64,000 bases of DNA from Bacteroidales bacterium (GCA_016936505.1 JAFGXS010000002.1:1-64000), one strand, 5' to 3'; counted from the stretch's first letter, positions 50,862 to 60,863 are shown. The notes: generated by a model from the letters alone, not told the origin. Numbers and translations: made by a program.

Positions 50862-52502
50862 ATGAATAATAAGCCGAAAAACTATAATCGATTTTTACCC
50901 ATAATTTTTGCTCTTTTGCTGATTTCAGGAATGGTTCTGGGATTTTTGCTGGAACGCAAACTGAATTCAACAGGAATGAGTTCTGTTTTATCCGGCGCCA
51001 AGGGCTACCACAAAGTGGATGATATCATCAATTTTATTGACGATAATTATGTCGATTCAGTGAACAACAATCACCTGGAGTCGGATGCCATTAAAGGCAT
51101 GTTGAATGATCTGGATCCACATTCCATGTATATATCGGCAGATGAGTTCAATGAAATTAACGATCCATTACTGGGGAGTTTTGAAGGTATAGGTGTAAGC
51201 TTTCGTATTGAGAAAGATACTGTAATGGTGGTGGAAGCGATCCCTGGCGGCCCATCAGAAAAAGTAGGTATTATGGCGGGAGATCGAATTGTAAAAGTGA
51301 ACGATACCCTGATTGCTGGTAAAAACATTACCAATAATGAAGTAATTCATAAACTGAAAGGCCCGAAAGGAACCAAAGTAAAGGTAAGTGTATTTCGTCG
51401 CGGGGTTCCCAAACTTATAGATTTTACCATTACAAGAGGCATTATTCCGATGTATAGTCTGGATATTGCTTACATGGTAAACAAACATCTGGGTTATATT
51501 AAACTGAATAAATTTTCGGCTACCACTTACGAAGAATTTGATAAAGCAGTTAAGAAATTACAGTCCGAAGGAATGAAAGATCTGATACTCGATTTACGGG
51601 GTAATCCGGGCGGTTATCTGAATGCCGCTATTGATGTGGCAGATGAATTTCTGCAAAAAGGAAAACTCATTGTATATACGAAAGGTCTGCATCGTCCGCC
51701 AACTTATGCTTTTGCTACCAGTAAAGGAAGGCTTAAAAATACAGATGTGGGAGTATTAATTGATGAAGGAACCGCTTCGGCAGCTGAAATTGTCACTGGT
51801 GCCTTGCAAGACAACGACCGTGGAATCATTATTGGTCGCCGTTCATTTGGAAAAGGACTCGTTCAGGAACAGGTTCGAATGCCCGATGGTTCGGCACTGC
51901 GTTTGACGGTGGCCCGTTATTACACGCCTACCGGCCGTTGCATTCAAAAACCGTACAAAAAAGATGATTTTCAGGATTATTATATGGAAGCTTACCGCCG
52001 TAGCACCGATGGAGAACTGACCAGTAAGGATAGTATCCACTTTAATGATTCGTTGAAATATGAAACCCCAAAGGGAAAGATTGTATATGGAGGTGGAGGC
52101 ATTATGCCCGATGTATTTATTCCGGTTGAGATCGATACTCTGCACTCATACTACAATGTTTTGGCCAATAAGGGGTTGATTTACCAGTTTGCTTTTGATT
52201 ATACCGATGCTCACCGGGCTCAACTGGTGAAATACAAAGACTTTAAAAGCTTTGACAAAGGGTTTAATATGACGGATGCAGAATATAAAAAACTGGTGGC
52301 TTACGCTGCTTCTAAAGGCATTCATATGAGCCCGGAAAAAGTTAAGGTTTCACAGAAAAAGATTTCTGTTTTGTTTAAGGCTTATGTGGGAAGAAATATT
52401 CTGAACGAAAAAGGATTCTACCCCATTTACCATGAAATAGACCACATGTTTAAAAAAGCTGTGAATATCATGAATAAGCGGTACGATGAACCGAAGAAAT
52501 AA
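50862..52502 (+). CDS. S41 family C-terminal processing protease (CtpA-like)
   Basis: 546 residues from the ATG at 50862. An N-terminal membrane anchor (about residues 9-29, RFLPIIFALLLISGMVLGFLL in part) is followed by a PDZ domain (about 100-185: GSFEGIGVSFRIEKD, GIMAGDRIVKVND) and the S41 domain with catalytic Ser and Lys in GTASAAEIVTGAL and GRRSFGKGLVQEQ, and Glu in LILDLRGNPGG-adjacent positions. It is a periplasmic housekeeping protease that trims C-termini of envelope proteins. The C-terminal 120 residues are longer than in CtpA of Proteobacteria, as is common in Bacteroidota. Confidence 0.94.
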   Translation: MNNKPKNYNRFLPIIFALLLISGMVLGFLLERKLNSTGMSSVLSGAKGYHKVDDIINFIDDNYVDSVNNNHLESDAIKGMLNDLDPHSMYISADEFNEINDPLLGSFEGIGVSFRIEKDTVMVVEAIPGGPSEKVGIMAGDRIVKVNDTLIAGKNITNNEVIHKLKGPKGTKVKVSVFRRGVPKLIDFTITRGIIPMYSLDIAYMVNKHLGYIKLNKFSATTYEEFDKAVKKLQSEGMKDLILDLRGNPGGYLNAAIDVADEFLQKGKLIVYTKGLHRPPTYAFATSKGRLKNTDVGVLIDEGTASAAEIVTGALQDNDRGIIIGRRSFGKGLVQEQVRMPDGSALRLTVARYYTPTGRCIQKPYKKDDFQDYYMEAYRRSTDGELTSKDSIHFNDSLKYETPKGKIVYGGGGIMPDVFIPVEIDTLHSYYNVLANKGLIYQFAFDYTDAHRAQLVKYKDFKSFDKGFNMTDAEYKKLVAYAASKGIHMSPEKVKVSQKKISVLFKAYVGRNILNEKGFYPIYHEIDHMFKKAVNIMNKRYDEPKK

Positions 52503-52505
52503 TCA

Positions 52506-53498
52506 TTAATTCGGAAAAAGTCGCAGAGCTTCATTTACAATGAAGTCCTCATCCTGATTCATCATGCACTTAAAATGACCTTTTGGGCATTTGGCAAATC
52601 CTATTTTGCTGCACGGACGGCACGATAAACCTTTTACTTCTGAAATAACAATCCTGTCGGGAGTTTCGGGTTCGTAAGGTGTCATACCCAGTTCGGGAAC
52701 CGTGTTACCCCAGATGCTGATGATCGGTTTTTGAAAAGCCGCAGCAATGTGCATCAATCCGGTGTCGTTGGTGATGATGAGTCCGGCTTGTTTAACCAGC
52801 GATGCCGACTGATGAAGCGAAAACTGTCCGCAGCTGTTGAACACATGATGGTGATGAGTAAGCTGATGAATTTGTTCCCCCTTTTCCCGATCCTCAGGGC
52901 CTCCCAAAAGTACCACAGGCCAGGGTAACCGATTGATAACCGAAGCAACTTTTTCTGCCGGAAGCATTTTGGTTTGGTGTTGACCACCGATTACGAATCC
53001 TACATAGTTTTTGTTTTTCAGCGGAGGAAATTCATCAAGGTTCACAAAATCGGACTCAGGAATAAAATAATCCAGTCCTTTTTTATCGTTTTGAACTCCC
53101 AGTGGTTTTACGGACTCAAAATACCGGTCAACAATGTGTATATCGGGCATTACCTTCATTTTCCACTGCACCAGCAACCATTTCTTAATGTTGAGTTTTG
53201 GAAAAGAAGCAAACGGAATCTTTAGCGCCCTTTTTACCTTTAGCGAACGCATGTTTTTTTGCAGGTCCACCACAAAATCAAACTGTTCTTTTTTTAATTC
53301 CTGAATAATCTCAGAAGCTGATTTTTCAATGGTGTGAACACGGTTCACGTAGGGGTTGTGATCATACAGCAGGTGTGATTTCTTTTTGGTAAGTACATGT
53401 AGTTCGCAGCCGGTCTGTGATTTCAGCGCCCTGATCACCGGACTGACCAGCACAATATCGCCGATGGAACTAAACCGTATGAGCAGTATTTTTTTCAA
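52506..53498 (-). CDS. Glycosyltransferase family 9 (heptosyltransferase-like)
   Basis: 330 residues of the GT-B fold family that includes WaaF/WaaC. N-terminal KKILLIRFSSIGDIVLVSPVI and IRALKSQ, and C-terminal LIITNDTGLMHIAAAFQKPI with GNTVPELGMTP are conserved. A cysteine-rich insert, CRPCSKIGFAKCPKGHFKCM (exactly 20 residues), is typical of Bacteroidota members. It probably transfers a heptose or other sugar to lipopolysaccharide or lipooligosaccharide core. It is monocistronic, with TACCTTTG as -7 element (minus strand, plus-strand 53515-53522). Confidence 0.9.
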   Translation of the reverse strand: MKKILLIRFSSIGDIVLVSPVIRALKSQTGCELHVLTKKKSHLLYDHNPYVNRVHTIEKSASEIIQELKKEQFDFVVDLQKNMRSLKVKRALKIPFASFPKLNIKKWLLVQWKMKVMPDIHIVDRYFESVKPLGVQNDKKGLDYFIPESDFVNLDEFPPLKNKNYVGFVIGGQHQTKMLPAEKVASVINRLPWPVVLLGGPEDREKGEQIHQLTHHHHVFNSCGQFSLHQSASLVKQAGLIITNDTGLMHIAAAFQKPIISIWGNTVPELGMTPYEPETPDRIVISEVKGLSCRPCSKIGFAKCPKGHFKCMMNQDEDFIVNEALRLFPN

Positions 53499-53660
53499 AG
53501 ACTTCGTTTTTGCGCAAAGGTAATTATTTTGGTTCTTAACTTAATCTGAAGGTTTATTACCTTATTTTTCTACTGGTTATAATTTTTATAAATAAGTTGG
53601 GGTGCTTTTCAGAATATTAAAAAACAGTACTTTTACTGCCAGAACTGATCAGCTTTTTCT

Positions 53661-55019
53661 ATGAATATTATTATTGCCGGCGATGGTGAAGTGGGGTTTA
53701 ATCTGGCGGAAGCCCTGGTAAACTCGAATCATAATATTTTCATTATTGATCCACATGAAGAATTACTCAAGCGCATTGAGTCGCACGCCGACCTGATGAC
53801 TATTGTGGGAGAATCCAATTCGGTTTCTGTTTTACGGAAAGCCCATGTGGAAAGAGCCGATCTGGTGATTTCTGTTTTGCACGATGAATCGATCAATGTA
53901 TTAACGGCTATTCTGGCAAAGAAACTGGGAGCCAAAAAAGTGATTGCCCGTGTGAACACCCTGAATCATATTAGCGATGACATCAAAAAAGTGTACGAGG
54001 AATTGGGGATTGATATTTTTATTTCCCCGGAAGATATTGCCGCCAATGAAATTGTGAGCCTCATTCATCAGGCCCAGGTAATCGAAAAACTGGATTATCA
54101 CGAAGGAAAACTTACTGTTTATTCGTTTAAAATAGAGCCGGAAGCTCCGTTGATCGGGAAAACGCTTAATCAAATTAACGATGAATACCCGCATCTGGAA
54201 TTCAGGGTGGTTTCCATGCGTCGCGGCAACGAAAGAATTATTCCTTCGGGCGATACTTTTATTCAAAACGATGATCTGGTTTATATTATTTCAAAACCCC
54301 GGTTCTTTAACGAACTTACTCTGCTTTCGGGAAAAAAGAAAATAGAAGTCAACAACATTATGATGGTTGGCGGTGGAAGAGTGGGAAAACTGGCGGCTCT
54401 GAAACTGGAAAGTGATTATAACCTGAAGGTAATAGAGATAGACTATAACCGATGCGAAGTGCTTACAGAAATGTTTGAAAATGCCCTGGTAATCCATGGC
54501 GATGCGCGGGATATTGAATTATTAAAAGATGAAGACATTCGTAATGTGGATGTGTTTATAGCTGTTACCGAAGATACCGAAACCAACATTCTTACTTGTT
54601 TGCATGCCCGTAAGTTTGGGGTAAAGAAAACCTTTGCTTTGGTTGAGAACCTCAACTATATTGAAATAGCGCAGAGTGTGGGTATTGATACGGTGATCAA
54701 TAAAAAGCTGATTGCCTCCAGTTATATTTTGCAGTATGCCATGGGAGCGCAGGTAAAATCGTTGAAGAGGCTTGGTGGAATTCATGCCGAAATGCTGGAA
54801 CTCATTGCACGACCGGGTTCATTGGTGACAAAAAATACCATACAAAACATCAGATTTCCTGAAGGAACGATTATTGGCGGAATTACACGCGGGGAAGAAG
54901 ATTATATTGCTGTTGGAGATTTCCAAATCAGAGAAAATGACAAAGTGATTATTTTTTCGTTGCCGGGAAACTTACCAAAGCTTGAAAAATTGTTTCAGAA
55001 AAAAACCTATCTTTTTTAA
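53661..55019 (+). CDS. trkA: Trk potassium uptake regulator TrkA
   Basis: 452 residues with two tandem RCK units. Each begins with a Rossmann motif (IIIAGDGEVGFNLAEAL and IMMVGGGRVGKLAALKLE) for NAD(H)/ATP binding, and each is followed by a TrkA-C domain (about 135-220 and 360-450). It gates the potassium channel subunit TrkH, which begins five bases downstream. Length is normal for two-unit TrkA. No regulatory ligand site can be read in detail. Confidence 0.95.
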   Translation: MNIIIAGDGEVGFNLAEALVNSNHNIFIIDPHEELLKRIESHADLMTIVGESNSVSVLRKAHVERADLVISVLHDESINVLTAILAKKLGAKKVIARVNTLNHISDDIKKVYEELGIDIFISPEDIAANEIVSLIHQAQVIEKLDYHEGKLTVYSFKIEPEAPLIGKTLNQINDEYPHLEFRVVSMRRGNERIIPSGDTFIQNDDLVYIISKPRFFNELTLLSGKKKIEVNNIMMVGGGRVGKLAALKLESDYNLKVIEIDYNRCEVLTEMFENALVIHGDARDIELLKDEDIRNVDVFIAVTEDTETNILTCLHARKFGVKKTFALVENLNYIEIAQSVGIDTVINKKLIASSYILQYAMGAQVKSLKRLGGIHAEMLELIARPGSLVTKNTIQNIRFPEGTIIGGITRGEEDYIAVGDFQIRENDKVIIFSLPGNLPKLEKLFQKKTYLF

Positions 55020-55024
55020 GCATT

Positions 55025-56488
55025 ATGCCACACAGAAATAAGCTGATCAACATAAAAATGGTGGTTAAGGTCATGGGTTTTCTGCTCATGATAGAATCTG
55101 TTTTTATGATTATGTCTGTCATTTTTGCTTTCTATTACCACGAATCGCCTGTTCCTATAGCTTTATCGGCTGCCATTACGTTTGTTTCGGGTATTATTTT
55201 GTGGGTAACCAGTTTGCAAAAAGCGCCGAAAAACATTGGAAAAAGAGAAGGTTTTCTTATTGTGACTCTTACCTGGTTGGTTTCTTCGTTGTTTGGTGCG
55301 TTACCTTATTTGTTTAGCGGAGCCATTCCTTCGTTTACCAATGCTTTTTTCGAAACCATGTCGGGTTTCACCACAACCGGGGCATCCGTTTTAAAAGATA
55401 TTGAAGCGTTACCTAAAAATATTTTATTCTGGCGATCCATGACCCACTGGATGGGGGGTATGGGAATTATTGTGTTGACAGTTGCTATTTTGCCCTTTTT
55501 GGGTGTGGGTGGAATGCAGCTTTTTGTTGCAGAAATGCCCGGCATTACCCCCGATAAGTTACATCCCAGGGTTACCGCTACAGCCCAGCGTTTTTGGGGT
55601 ATCTATGTGATTCTTACCGCTGCCGAAATATTGTTGCTGTGGCTGGGGGGAAGCATGAATTTTTTTGATGCCATCAACCATTCTTTTGCCACCATGGCTA
55701 CCGGAGGATTTTCTACCAAAAACAACAGCATCGTTGGGTTCACTCCGTACGATCAGTATGTGATTATTTTGTTTATGGTTTTGGCCGGAACCAATTTTAC
55801 CCTGCATTACTTTGCCATGCATGGGTACATTAAAAAAGTGTTCAAGAATGAAGAACTCAGGGTGTATTTTCTGATTATTGTTATTTTTACTTTGGGCATT
55901 ACAATGGGGCTGGTTCACTTTAGTCCCGAATCAATAGAGCCCGCTTTTCGCGATTCGTTGTTTACAGTTACCTCTATACTCACCACTACGGGTTTTGTTA
56001 CTGCAAACTACTTGTTATGGCCTGCACACTTGTGGCTGATGATTTTCGGGTTGATGTTTGTGGGGGGTATGGCCGGTTCTACAGGTGGAGGTGTAAAAAT
56101 CATACGACATATTCTGTTGTTTAAGAACTCTCGTCTTGAATTGAAACGTTCACTGCATCCGAACGCGCTGATTCCCGTGAAATATGACGGAAAAAATGTA
56201 AGTCAGCAAATTATATTTAATGTAATGGCCTTTTTCCTGTTGTATGTATCCGTTTTTGCAGTAGGAACCTTTTTGCTGACATTACTGGGACTGGATTTAC
56301 CCACTTCTATGGGCGCTTCTATTGCCAGCCTGGGAAATATCGGCCCTGGAATAGGTAGTGTAGGGCCGGTAGATAACTATGCTTTTTTGCCCGATATGGC
56401 AAAATGGATCCTTTCTGTTTTGATGTTGCTGGGACGATTGGAGTTGTTTACGGTTCTGGTGGTCTTCTCTCCTTCGTTCTGGAAATAG
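55025..56488 (+). CDS. trkH: Potassium uptake protein TrkH
   Basis: 487 residues with about ten to twelve transmembrane segments. The selectivity-filter-like loops are seen as TMSGFTTTGASVL (first), ATGGFSTKNN (second), TTTGFVTANY (third) and ASLGNIGPGIG (fourth). It is the pore subunit of the Trk K+ transporter and works with TrkA, which lies directly upstream in the same operon. Length fits the family (about 480). Confidence 0.96.
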   Translation: MPHRNKLINIKMVVKVMGFLLMIESVFMIMSVIFAFYYHESPVPIALSAAITFVSGIILWVTSLQKAPKNIGKREGFLIVTLTWLVSSLFGALPYLFSGAIPSFTNAFFETMSGFTTTGASVLKDIEALPKNILFWRSMTHWMGGMGIIVLTVAILPFLGVGGMQLFVAEMPGITPDKLHPRVTATAQRFWGIYVILTAAEILLLWLGGSMNFFDAINHSFATMATGGFSTKNNSIVGFTPYDQYVIILFMVLAGTNFTLHYFAMHGYIKKVFKNEELRVYFLIIVIFTLGITMGLVHFSPESIEPAFRDSLFTVTSILTTTGFVTANYLLWPAHLWLMIFGLMFVGGMAGSTGGGVKIIRHILLFKNSRLELKRSLHPNALIPVKYDGKNVSQQIIFNVMAFFLLYVSVFAVGTFLLTLLGLDLPTSMGASIASLGNIGPGIGSVGPVDNYAFLPDMAKWILSVLMLLGRLELFTVLVVFSPSFWK

Positions 56489-56563
56489 GCGACAAATTGT
56501 CAGTTTTCTTTATTTGAAATTAACATAAGCGCAAGAGTAAATTTCGTAATTTAGCCTTCAATT

Positions 56564-57304
56564 ATGAAGTTATTTTCTGAAATAGGTGAATACGTTTTGC
56601 TCATTCCCCAGGTTTTTAAAAGACCGGATAAAGGCTTCGTGTTCAGACGCCAGTTGTGGACCGATATCAAACAAATCGGTTCTGATTCTATTGGTATTAT
56701 TGCCATTATATCGGTGTTTCTGGGAGCTATTATTGCCATACAGCTTGCTTATAACATCGACTCCCCGTTTATTCCCCGTCCTATTATTGGTTTTGCAACC
56801 AGAAGTATGTTGATTCTGGAGATCTCCCCTACTTTTATGAGCATGATTTTAGCCGGAAAAGTGGGATCAAGAATTGCTTCCGAGATAGGAACTATGCGCA
56901 TAACGGAGCAGATTGATGCTTTGCGTGTTATGGGAGTGAATCCGGCCAACTACCTGATTCTTCCTAAAATTACAGCCGCGATGATTTACTTTCCTGTACT
57001 GGTTACATTTTCCATATTCCTGGGCATTTTTGGTGGCTGGGTATCGGGATCAGTAACAGGATTAGTTCCTTCTGTGGATTATATTCAGGGAATCAGGGAA
57101 TGGTTTGTGCCTTTTAACCTGGTTTATGCCATGATAAAAACTGAAGTGTTTGCATTTATCATTACTTCTGTGGCCGCTTTTAGGGGTTATACGGTTAAAG
57201 GCGGATCTGTTGAGGTTGGTCAGGCCAGCACCAATGCTGTAGTCCACAGCAATATTCTGATCATTATTTTTGACCTTATCCTCACTCAAATGTTGTTGAC
57301 ATGA
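56564..57304 (+). CDS. MlaE-family ABC transporter permease
   Basis: 246 residues with about five transmembrane helices, family MlaE/YrbE (PF02405). Signature pieces: FLGAIIAIQLAYNIDSPF, LAGKVGSRIASEIGTMRITEQID in parts (GSRIASEIGTM, TEQIDALRVMGVNP) and FRGYTVKGGSVEVGQASTNA. These systems move phospholipids or lipid-like molecules between membranes (Mla) or import sterols (Mce). The ATPase gene overlaps by four bases; the periplasmic MCE-domain subunit is not adjacent in the window. Confidence 0.92.
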   Translation: MKLFSEIGEYVLLIPQVFKRPDKGFVFRRQLWTDIKQIGSDSIGIIAIISVFLGAIIAIQLAYNIDSPFIPRPIIGFATRSMLILEISPTFMSMILAGKVGSRIASEIGTMRITEQIDALRVMGVNPANYLILPKITAAMIYFPVLVTFSIFLGIFGGWVSGSVTGLVPSVDYIQGIREWFVPFNLVYAMIKTEVFAFIITSVAAFRGYTVKGGSVEVGQASTNAVVHSNILIIIFDLILTQMLLT

Positions 57305-58047
57305 TTGAGGTGCAGCATATATATAAAAGCTTCGACGGACACCCCGTACTGGAAGATATTAATATTGTTTTTGAACAGGGTAAAACCAATCTGATTATAG
57401 GTCAGAGCGGGTCGGGTAAAACTGTATTGATGAAAAGCTGTATCGGGCTTTTTCCGGTAGATCAAGGAGTGATTTCGTTTAACGGAAGAGATTTCAGCAG
57501 TTTACCGGATAAAAAAAGAAGACACATTCGTCAGGAAATGGGGGTGCTGTTTCAGGGGGGCGCTCTTTTTGATTCTTTTACTGTAGAGGAAAACATCATG
57601 TTCCCTTTGAACATGTTTACCGATATGACCCCTAAAGAAAAAAAAGAAAGAGTTGATTTTGTTCTGGAAAACGTGAACCTGGGAGGAACCAATGGTAAAT
57701 TTCCATCGGAACTCAGCGGTGGTATGTTGAAACGCGTTGCCATTGCCCGGGCTTTATCGCTGAATCCAAAGTATCTATTCGCCGATGAGCCCAACTCCGG
57801 GCTTGATCCCAAAACAGCCGAACGTATTGATGAGTTGTTGTATAACCTGACGAAAAAGTTCAACATGACTACGGTAATTAATACCCATGATATGAACTCT
57901 GTATTGGAAATAGGTGAAAAGATATCTTATATTCACAAAGGAAAGTTATGGTGGGAAGGGAATCACAAGGAAATTCTGGAAACTGACAACCCGGAGCTGA
58001 ACGATTTTGTTTTTGCTACAGCCTTAACCCGCAGGATAAAAAAATAA
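57301..58047 (+). CDS. MlaF-like ABC transporter ATP-binding protein
   Basis: 248 residues: Walker A GQSGSGKTVLMKS, Q-loop LFQGGALFDSFTVEENIMFPL (part), signature ELSGGMLKRVAIARALSLNPK in part, Walker B LFADEPNSGLDPKT and NTHDMNSVLEIG. The signature L-S-G-G-M is typical of MlaF. It pairs with the MlaE permease upstream (four-base overlap). MCE substrate-binding and lipoprotein components must be encoded elsewhere. Confidence 0.93.
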   Translation: MIEVQHIYKSFDGHPVLEDINIVFEQGKTNLIIGQSGSGKTVLMKSCIGLFPVDQGVISFNGRDFSSLPDKKRRHIRQEMGVLFQGGALFDSFTVEENIMFPLNMFTDMTPKEKKERVDFVLENVNLGGTNGKFPSELSGGMLKRVAIARALSLNPKYLFADEPNSGLDPKTAERIDELLYNLTKKFNMTTVINTHDMNSVLEIGEKISYIHKGKLWWEGNHKEILETDNPELNDFVFATALTRRIKK

Positions 58048-58118
58048 AGCTCCTGATTTAAATCAATTTAACTAAATAACAACGTATAATTCTTAACTTT
58101 GTAATACAAAAGTTATTT

Positions 58119-58529
58119 ATGATTTATATTACCAGAAGAGAACGTTTTAATGCTGCTCACAGGTTGTTCAGATCAGAGTTTTCAGATGAAAAAAACATGG
58201 CGGTTTTTGGCAAGTGTTCCAATCCTAACTGGCACGGACACAATTATGAACTTTTTGTGACCCTTAGGGGAGAAGTTGATCCGGATACCGGATTTTTAGT
58301 TAATCTGAAGGCCTTGAGTAAGTTAATTAAAACACGGATAGTTGAAAAAATTGATCATAAAAACATTAATCTGGAAGTTGATTTTATGAAAGGCCGAATG
58401 GCTTCGACTGAAAATCTGGCCATTGCCATTTGGGAAGAGCTTGAAAACCCTATACAGGAATTGGGTTCACAACTCCATTCTGTTAAAGTATATGAGTCAG
58501 AAAATAATTATGTTGAGTATTTGGGCTAA
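58119..58529 (+). CDS. 6-pyruvoyl-tetrahydropterin synthase-like protein (PTPS-II type)
   Basis: 136 residues of the PTPS/QueD fold. Zn ligands: His14 in FNAAHRLF and His39, His41 of WHGH, with Cys33. The motif is C-x5-HGH ([13 protein letters not shown]), that of 6-pyruvoyltetrahydropterin synthase (PTPS-II), not QueD (C-x3-HGH as in the gene at 41554-42015). FolE is 20 bases downstream, so it probably converts dihydroneopterin triphosphate for tetrahydropterin synthesis. [14 protein letters not shown] and [12 protein letters not shown] are family motifs. Confidence 0.85.
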   Translation: MIYITRRERFNAAHRLFRSEFSDEKNMAVFGKCSNPNWHGHNYELFVTLRGEVDPDTGFLVNLKALSKLIKTRIVEKIDHKNINLEVDFMKGRMASTENLAIAIWEELENPIQELGSQLHSVKVYESENNYVEYLG

Positions 58530-58570
58530 ACTGGCATCTTTTTTGTGCTGTGCCCATTAAATTAAAATAT

Positions 58571-59194
58571 ATGGAAGATAAGAAAGTGAAACCAATGCTG
58601 GATTATGCAAGTATAGAAACCTATGCTCCCGAAAAACTCGAGCAATTAACATATCATTACGGAGAAATATTAAAGCTTATTGGGGAAGACCCAACCAGAG
58701 AGGGCTTGCAAAAAACACCTTTGCGTGTAGCCAAGTCGATGCAGTTTTTAACTCAGGGTTACGATCATGATCCTAAAGAGATTTTATTGTCTGCTAAATT
58801 CAAAGAAGATTACAGACAAATGGTAATAGTAAAGGATATTGACATTTTTTCGATGTGTGAACACCACATGATTCCGTTCATCGGAAAAGCACACGTTGCC
58901 TATATTCCGAACGGGTATATTACCGGACTCAGCAAAATTGCCAGAGTTGTGGAAGCCTATGCACGTCGTTTGCAGGTTCAAGAAAGACTGACAACCCAGA
59001 TCAAAACAGCTATTCAGGAAACATTAAATCCATTGGGTGTGGCAGTTGTTATTGAATCGCGACATTTGTGCATGGCCATGCGTGGTGTTCAAAAACAAAA
59101 TGCAGTTACAACAACGTCTGATTTTACCGGTGCTTTTGAAAAGAAAGAAACACGTGAAGAATTTATTCACCTGATTTCTTCCAGTTTATCATAA
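58571..59194 (+). CDS. folE: GTP cyclohydrolase I FolE
   Basis: 207 residues from the ATG at 58571. It converts GTP to dihydroneopterin triphosphate, entry to folate and pterin pathways. [19 protein letters not shown], the zinc site [21 protein letters not shown] (His pair and Cys) in part, [20 protein letters not shown] and [13 protein letters not shown] (Cys) are present. GTG at 58550 would add seven residues; the ATG is preferred. It follows PTPS-II, supporting a combined pterin function. Confidence 0.95.
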   Translation: MEDKKVKPMLDYASIETYAPEKLEQLTYHYGEILKLIGEDPTREGLQKTPLRVAKSMQFLTQGYDHDPKEILLSAKFKEDYRQMVIVKDIDIFSMCEHHMIPFIGKAHVAYIPNGYITGLSKIARVVEAYARRLQVQERLTTQIKTAIQETLNPLGVAVVIESRHLCMAMRGVQKQNAVTTTSDFTGAFEKKETREEFIHLISSSLS

Positions 59195-59209
59195 TAAAAA
59201 AATAAAAAA

Positions 59210-59929
59210 ATGAACGATCAATTTGTAAATACAAGAGGACAATCCATTCCGGTTGCCAAATCATTTATGACAGGTGTTTTTGGATGGATGTTTATAGCGT
59301 TAGCTATTTCTGCTGTTACAGCATGGCTGGTGGCTACCACTCCTTCGTTCCTACAGTTGCTGTATCACACTTCGGCTCAGGGCGGTGGAATGACAATATT
59401 GGGATGGATTGTGATGCTGGCTCCATTGGGTTTTGTGTTCGCCATATCCTCGGGGATGAAACGTTTTTCAGCGTCTACCATGGCGATCTTGTTTGTTGTT
59501 TTTTCCGTTTTGATGGGAGCCAGCTTAAGCTGGGTTCTTTTGTTGTATACCAGCGCATCAATTGTAAAAACCTTTCTGATTACTTCGGGGATGTTTGGCG
59601 TGATGGCTTTTGTGGGTTATACAACCAAAACCGACCTGACCAAGTTTGGAAGCATTATGTTTATGGGGCTGATAGGAATTATCATTGCCTCTTTGGTGAA
59701 CTTCTTTTTGCATAGCTCAGGACTCGATTATATAATTTCATTTTTAGGCGTGCTGATTTTTACCGGTTTAACAGCCTACGATATGCAAATGCTGAAAAGA
59801 GTAGGGATGCAGGCTGTTGAAGGTGACGAAACCACACGTAAAATGATTATTTTCGGAGCATTAAGTCTGTATCTTGATTTTATCAATTTATTCTTACTTT
59901 TGCTGAGATTTTTCGGAGACCGACGATAA
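59210..59929 (+). CDS. Bax inhibitor-1/YccA family membrane protein
   Basis: 239 residues with seven hydrophobic helices. Family features include FMTGVFGWMFIALAISAVTA in part, FGVMAFVGYTTKTDLTKFGS in part, and the terminal helices FTGLTAYDMQMLKRVG and LSLYLDFINLFLLLLRFFG. BI-1 proteins act in membrane protein quality control or calcium leakage. The bacterial role is not firmly known. It starts 15 bases after folE and may be cotranscribed. fabD follows after 27 bases. Confidence 0.9.
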   Translation: MNDQFVNTRGQSIPVAKSFMTGVFGWMFIALAISAVTAWLVATTPSFLQLLYHTSAQGGGMTILGWIVMLAPLGFVFAISSGMKRFSASTMAILFVVFSVLMGASLSWVLLLYTSASIVKTFLITSGMFGVMAFVGYTTKTDLTKFGSIMFMGLIGIIIASLVNFFLHSSGLDYIISFLGVLIFTGLTAYDMQMLKRVGMQAVEGDETTRKMIIFGALSLYLDFINLFLLLLRFFGDRR

Positions 59930-59956
59930 TGACAACCTTAAATTTAAAGTGATTCT

Positions 59957-60841
59957 ATGATTGCTTATGTATTTCCCGGACAGGGAGCTCAGTTTGTAGG
60001 TATGGGTAAAGATTTGTTTGACAAATCTTCCAAAGCCAAAGATTTGTTTCTGAAGGCTAACAGTATTCTGAAATTTAAAATCACTGATGTGATGTTTGAC
60101 GGTACTGAGGAAGATCTAAAACAAACAAAGGTAACTCAACCTGCTATTTTTCTTCATTCAGTTATTTTAGCCAGGATACTGGGTTCCGGCTTTAGGCCCG
60201 ATATGGTTGCCGGACACTCTTTGGGAGAGTTTTCTGCTTTGGTTGCTAACGATACTATTGCTTTTGAAGATGGTTTAAAACTGGTAGCCAAACGTGCCGA
60301 TGCCATGCAAAAAGCATGTGAAGTAGAAGAGTCAACAATGGCAGCTATTTTAGGGCTGGATGACGATGTGGTTGAGGAAATCTGCAGCAGTATTCCGGAT
60401 GTGGTGGTTCCTGCAAATTACAACAGTCAGGGACAGCTGGTGATTTCAGGCTCGGTTCCCGGAGTAGAAAAAGCAATTGAAAAGGCAAATGCTGCCGGAG
60501 CTAAAAGAGCGCTGATGCTGAAAGTCGGAGGGGCTTTTCATTCACCATTGATGGAACCTGCCCGTGTCGAGCTGTCTGATGCTATTAATAAAACAAAGTT
60601 CACCAGAGGAATTTGTCCTATTTATCAGAATGTAACAGGACAGTCGGTTACAGATCCGCAGATTATTAAAACCAATCTGGTTTCTCAGCTGACTTCTCCG
60701 GTTCGCTGGACACAAATTATGAAGAATATGCTGGCCGACGGTGTAAAAGAAGTGGTGGAAGTTGGTCCCGGAAAAGTGCTTCAGGGTTTGTTTAAAAAGA
60801 CTGATCGTAACATTATTGTTCGAAGTGCTGAAATAGAATAG
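59957..60841 (+). CDS. fabD: Malonyl-CoA:ACP transacylase FabD
   Basis: 294 residues. It loads malonyl onto acyl-carrier protein for fatty acid synthesis. It starts VFPGQGAQFVGMG; catalytic Ser88 is in MVAGHSLGEFSALV, Arg in KRADAMQKACE region and His in GGAFHSPLM; the end EVGPGKVLQGLFKKT is typical. Length is normal. No other fab genes are adjacent. A hairpin terminator lies 23 bases downstream. Confidence 0.95.
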   Translation: MIAYVFPGQGAQFVGMGKDLFDKSSKAKDLFLKANSILKFKITDVMFDGTEEDLKQTKVTQPAIFLHSVILARILGSGFRPDMVAGHSLGEFSALVANDTIAFEDGLKLVAKRADAMQKACEVEESTMAAILGLDDDVVEEICSSIPDVVVPANYNSQGQLVISGSVPGVEKAIEKANAAGAKRALMLKVGGAFHSPLMEPARVELSDAINKTKFTRGICPIYQNVTGQSVTDPQIIKTNLVSQLTSPVRWTQIMKNMLADGVKEVVEVGPGKVLQGLFKKTDRNIIVRSAEIE

Positions 60842-60863
60842 TCTCAAAAAGAATTATATAGGT

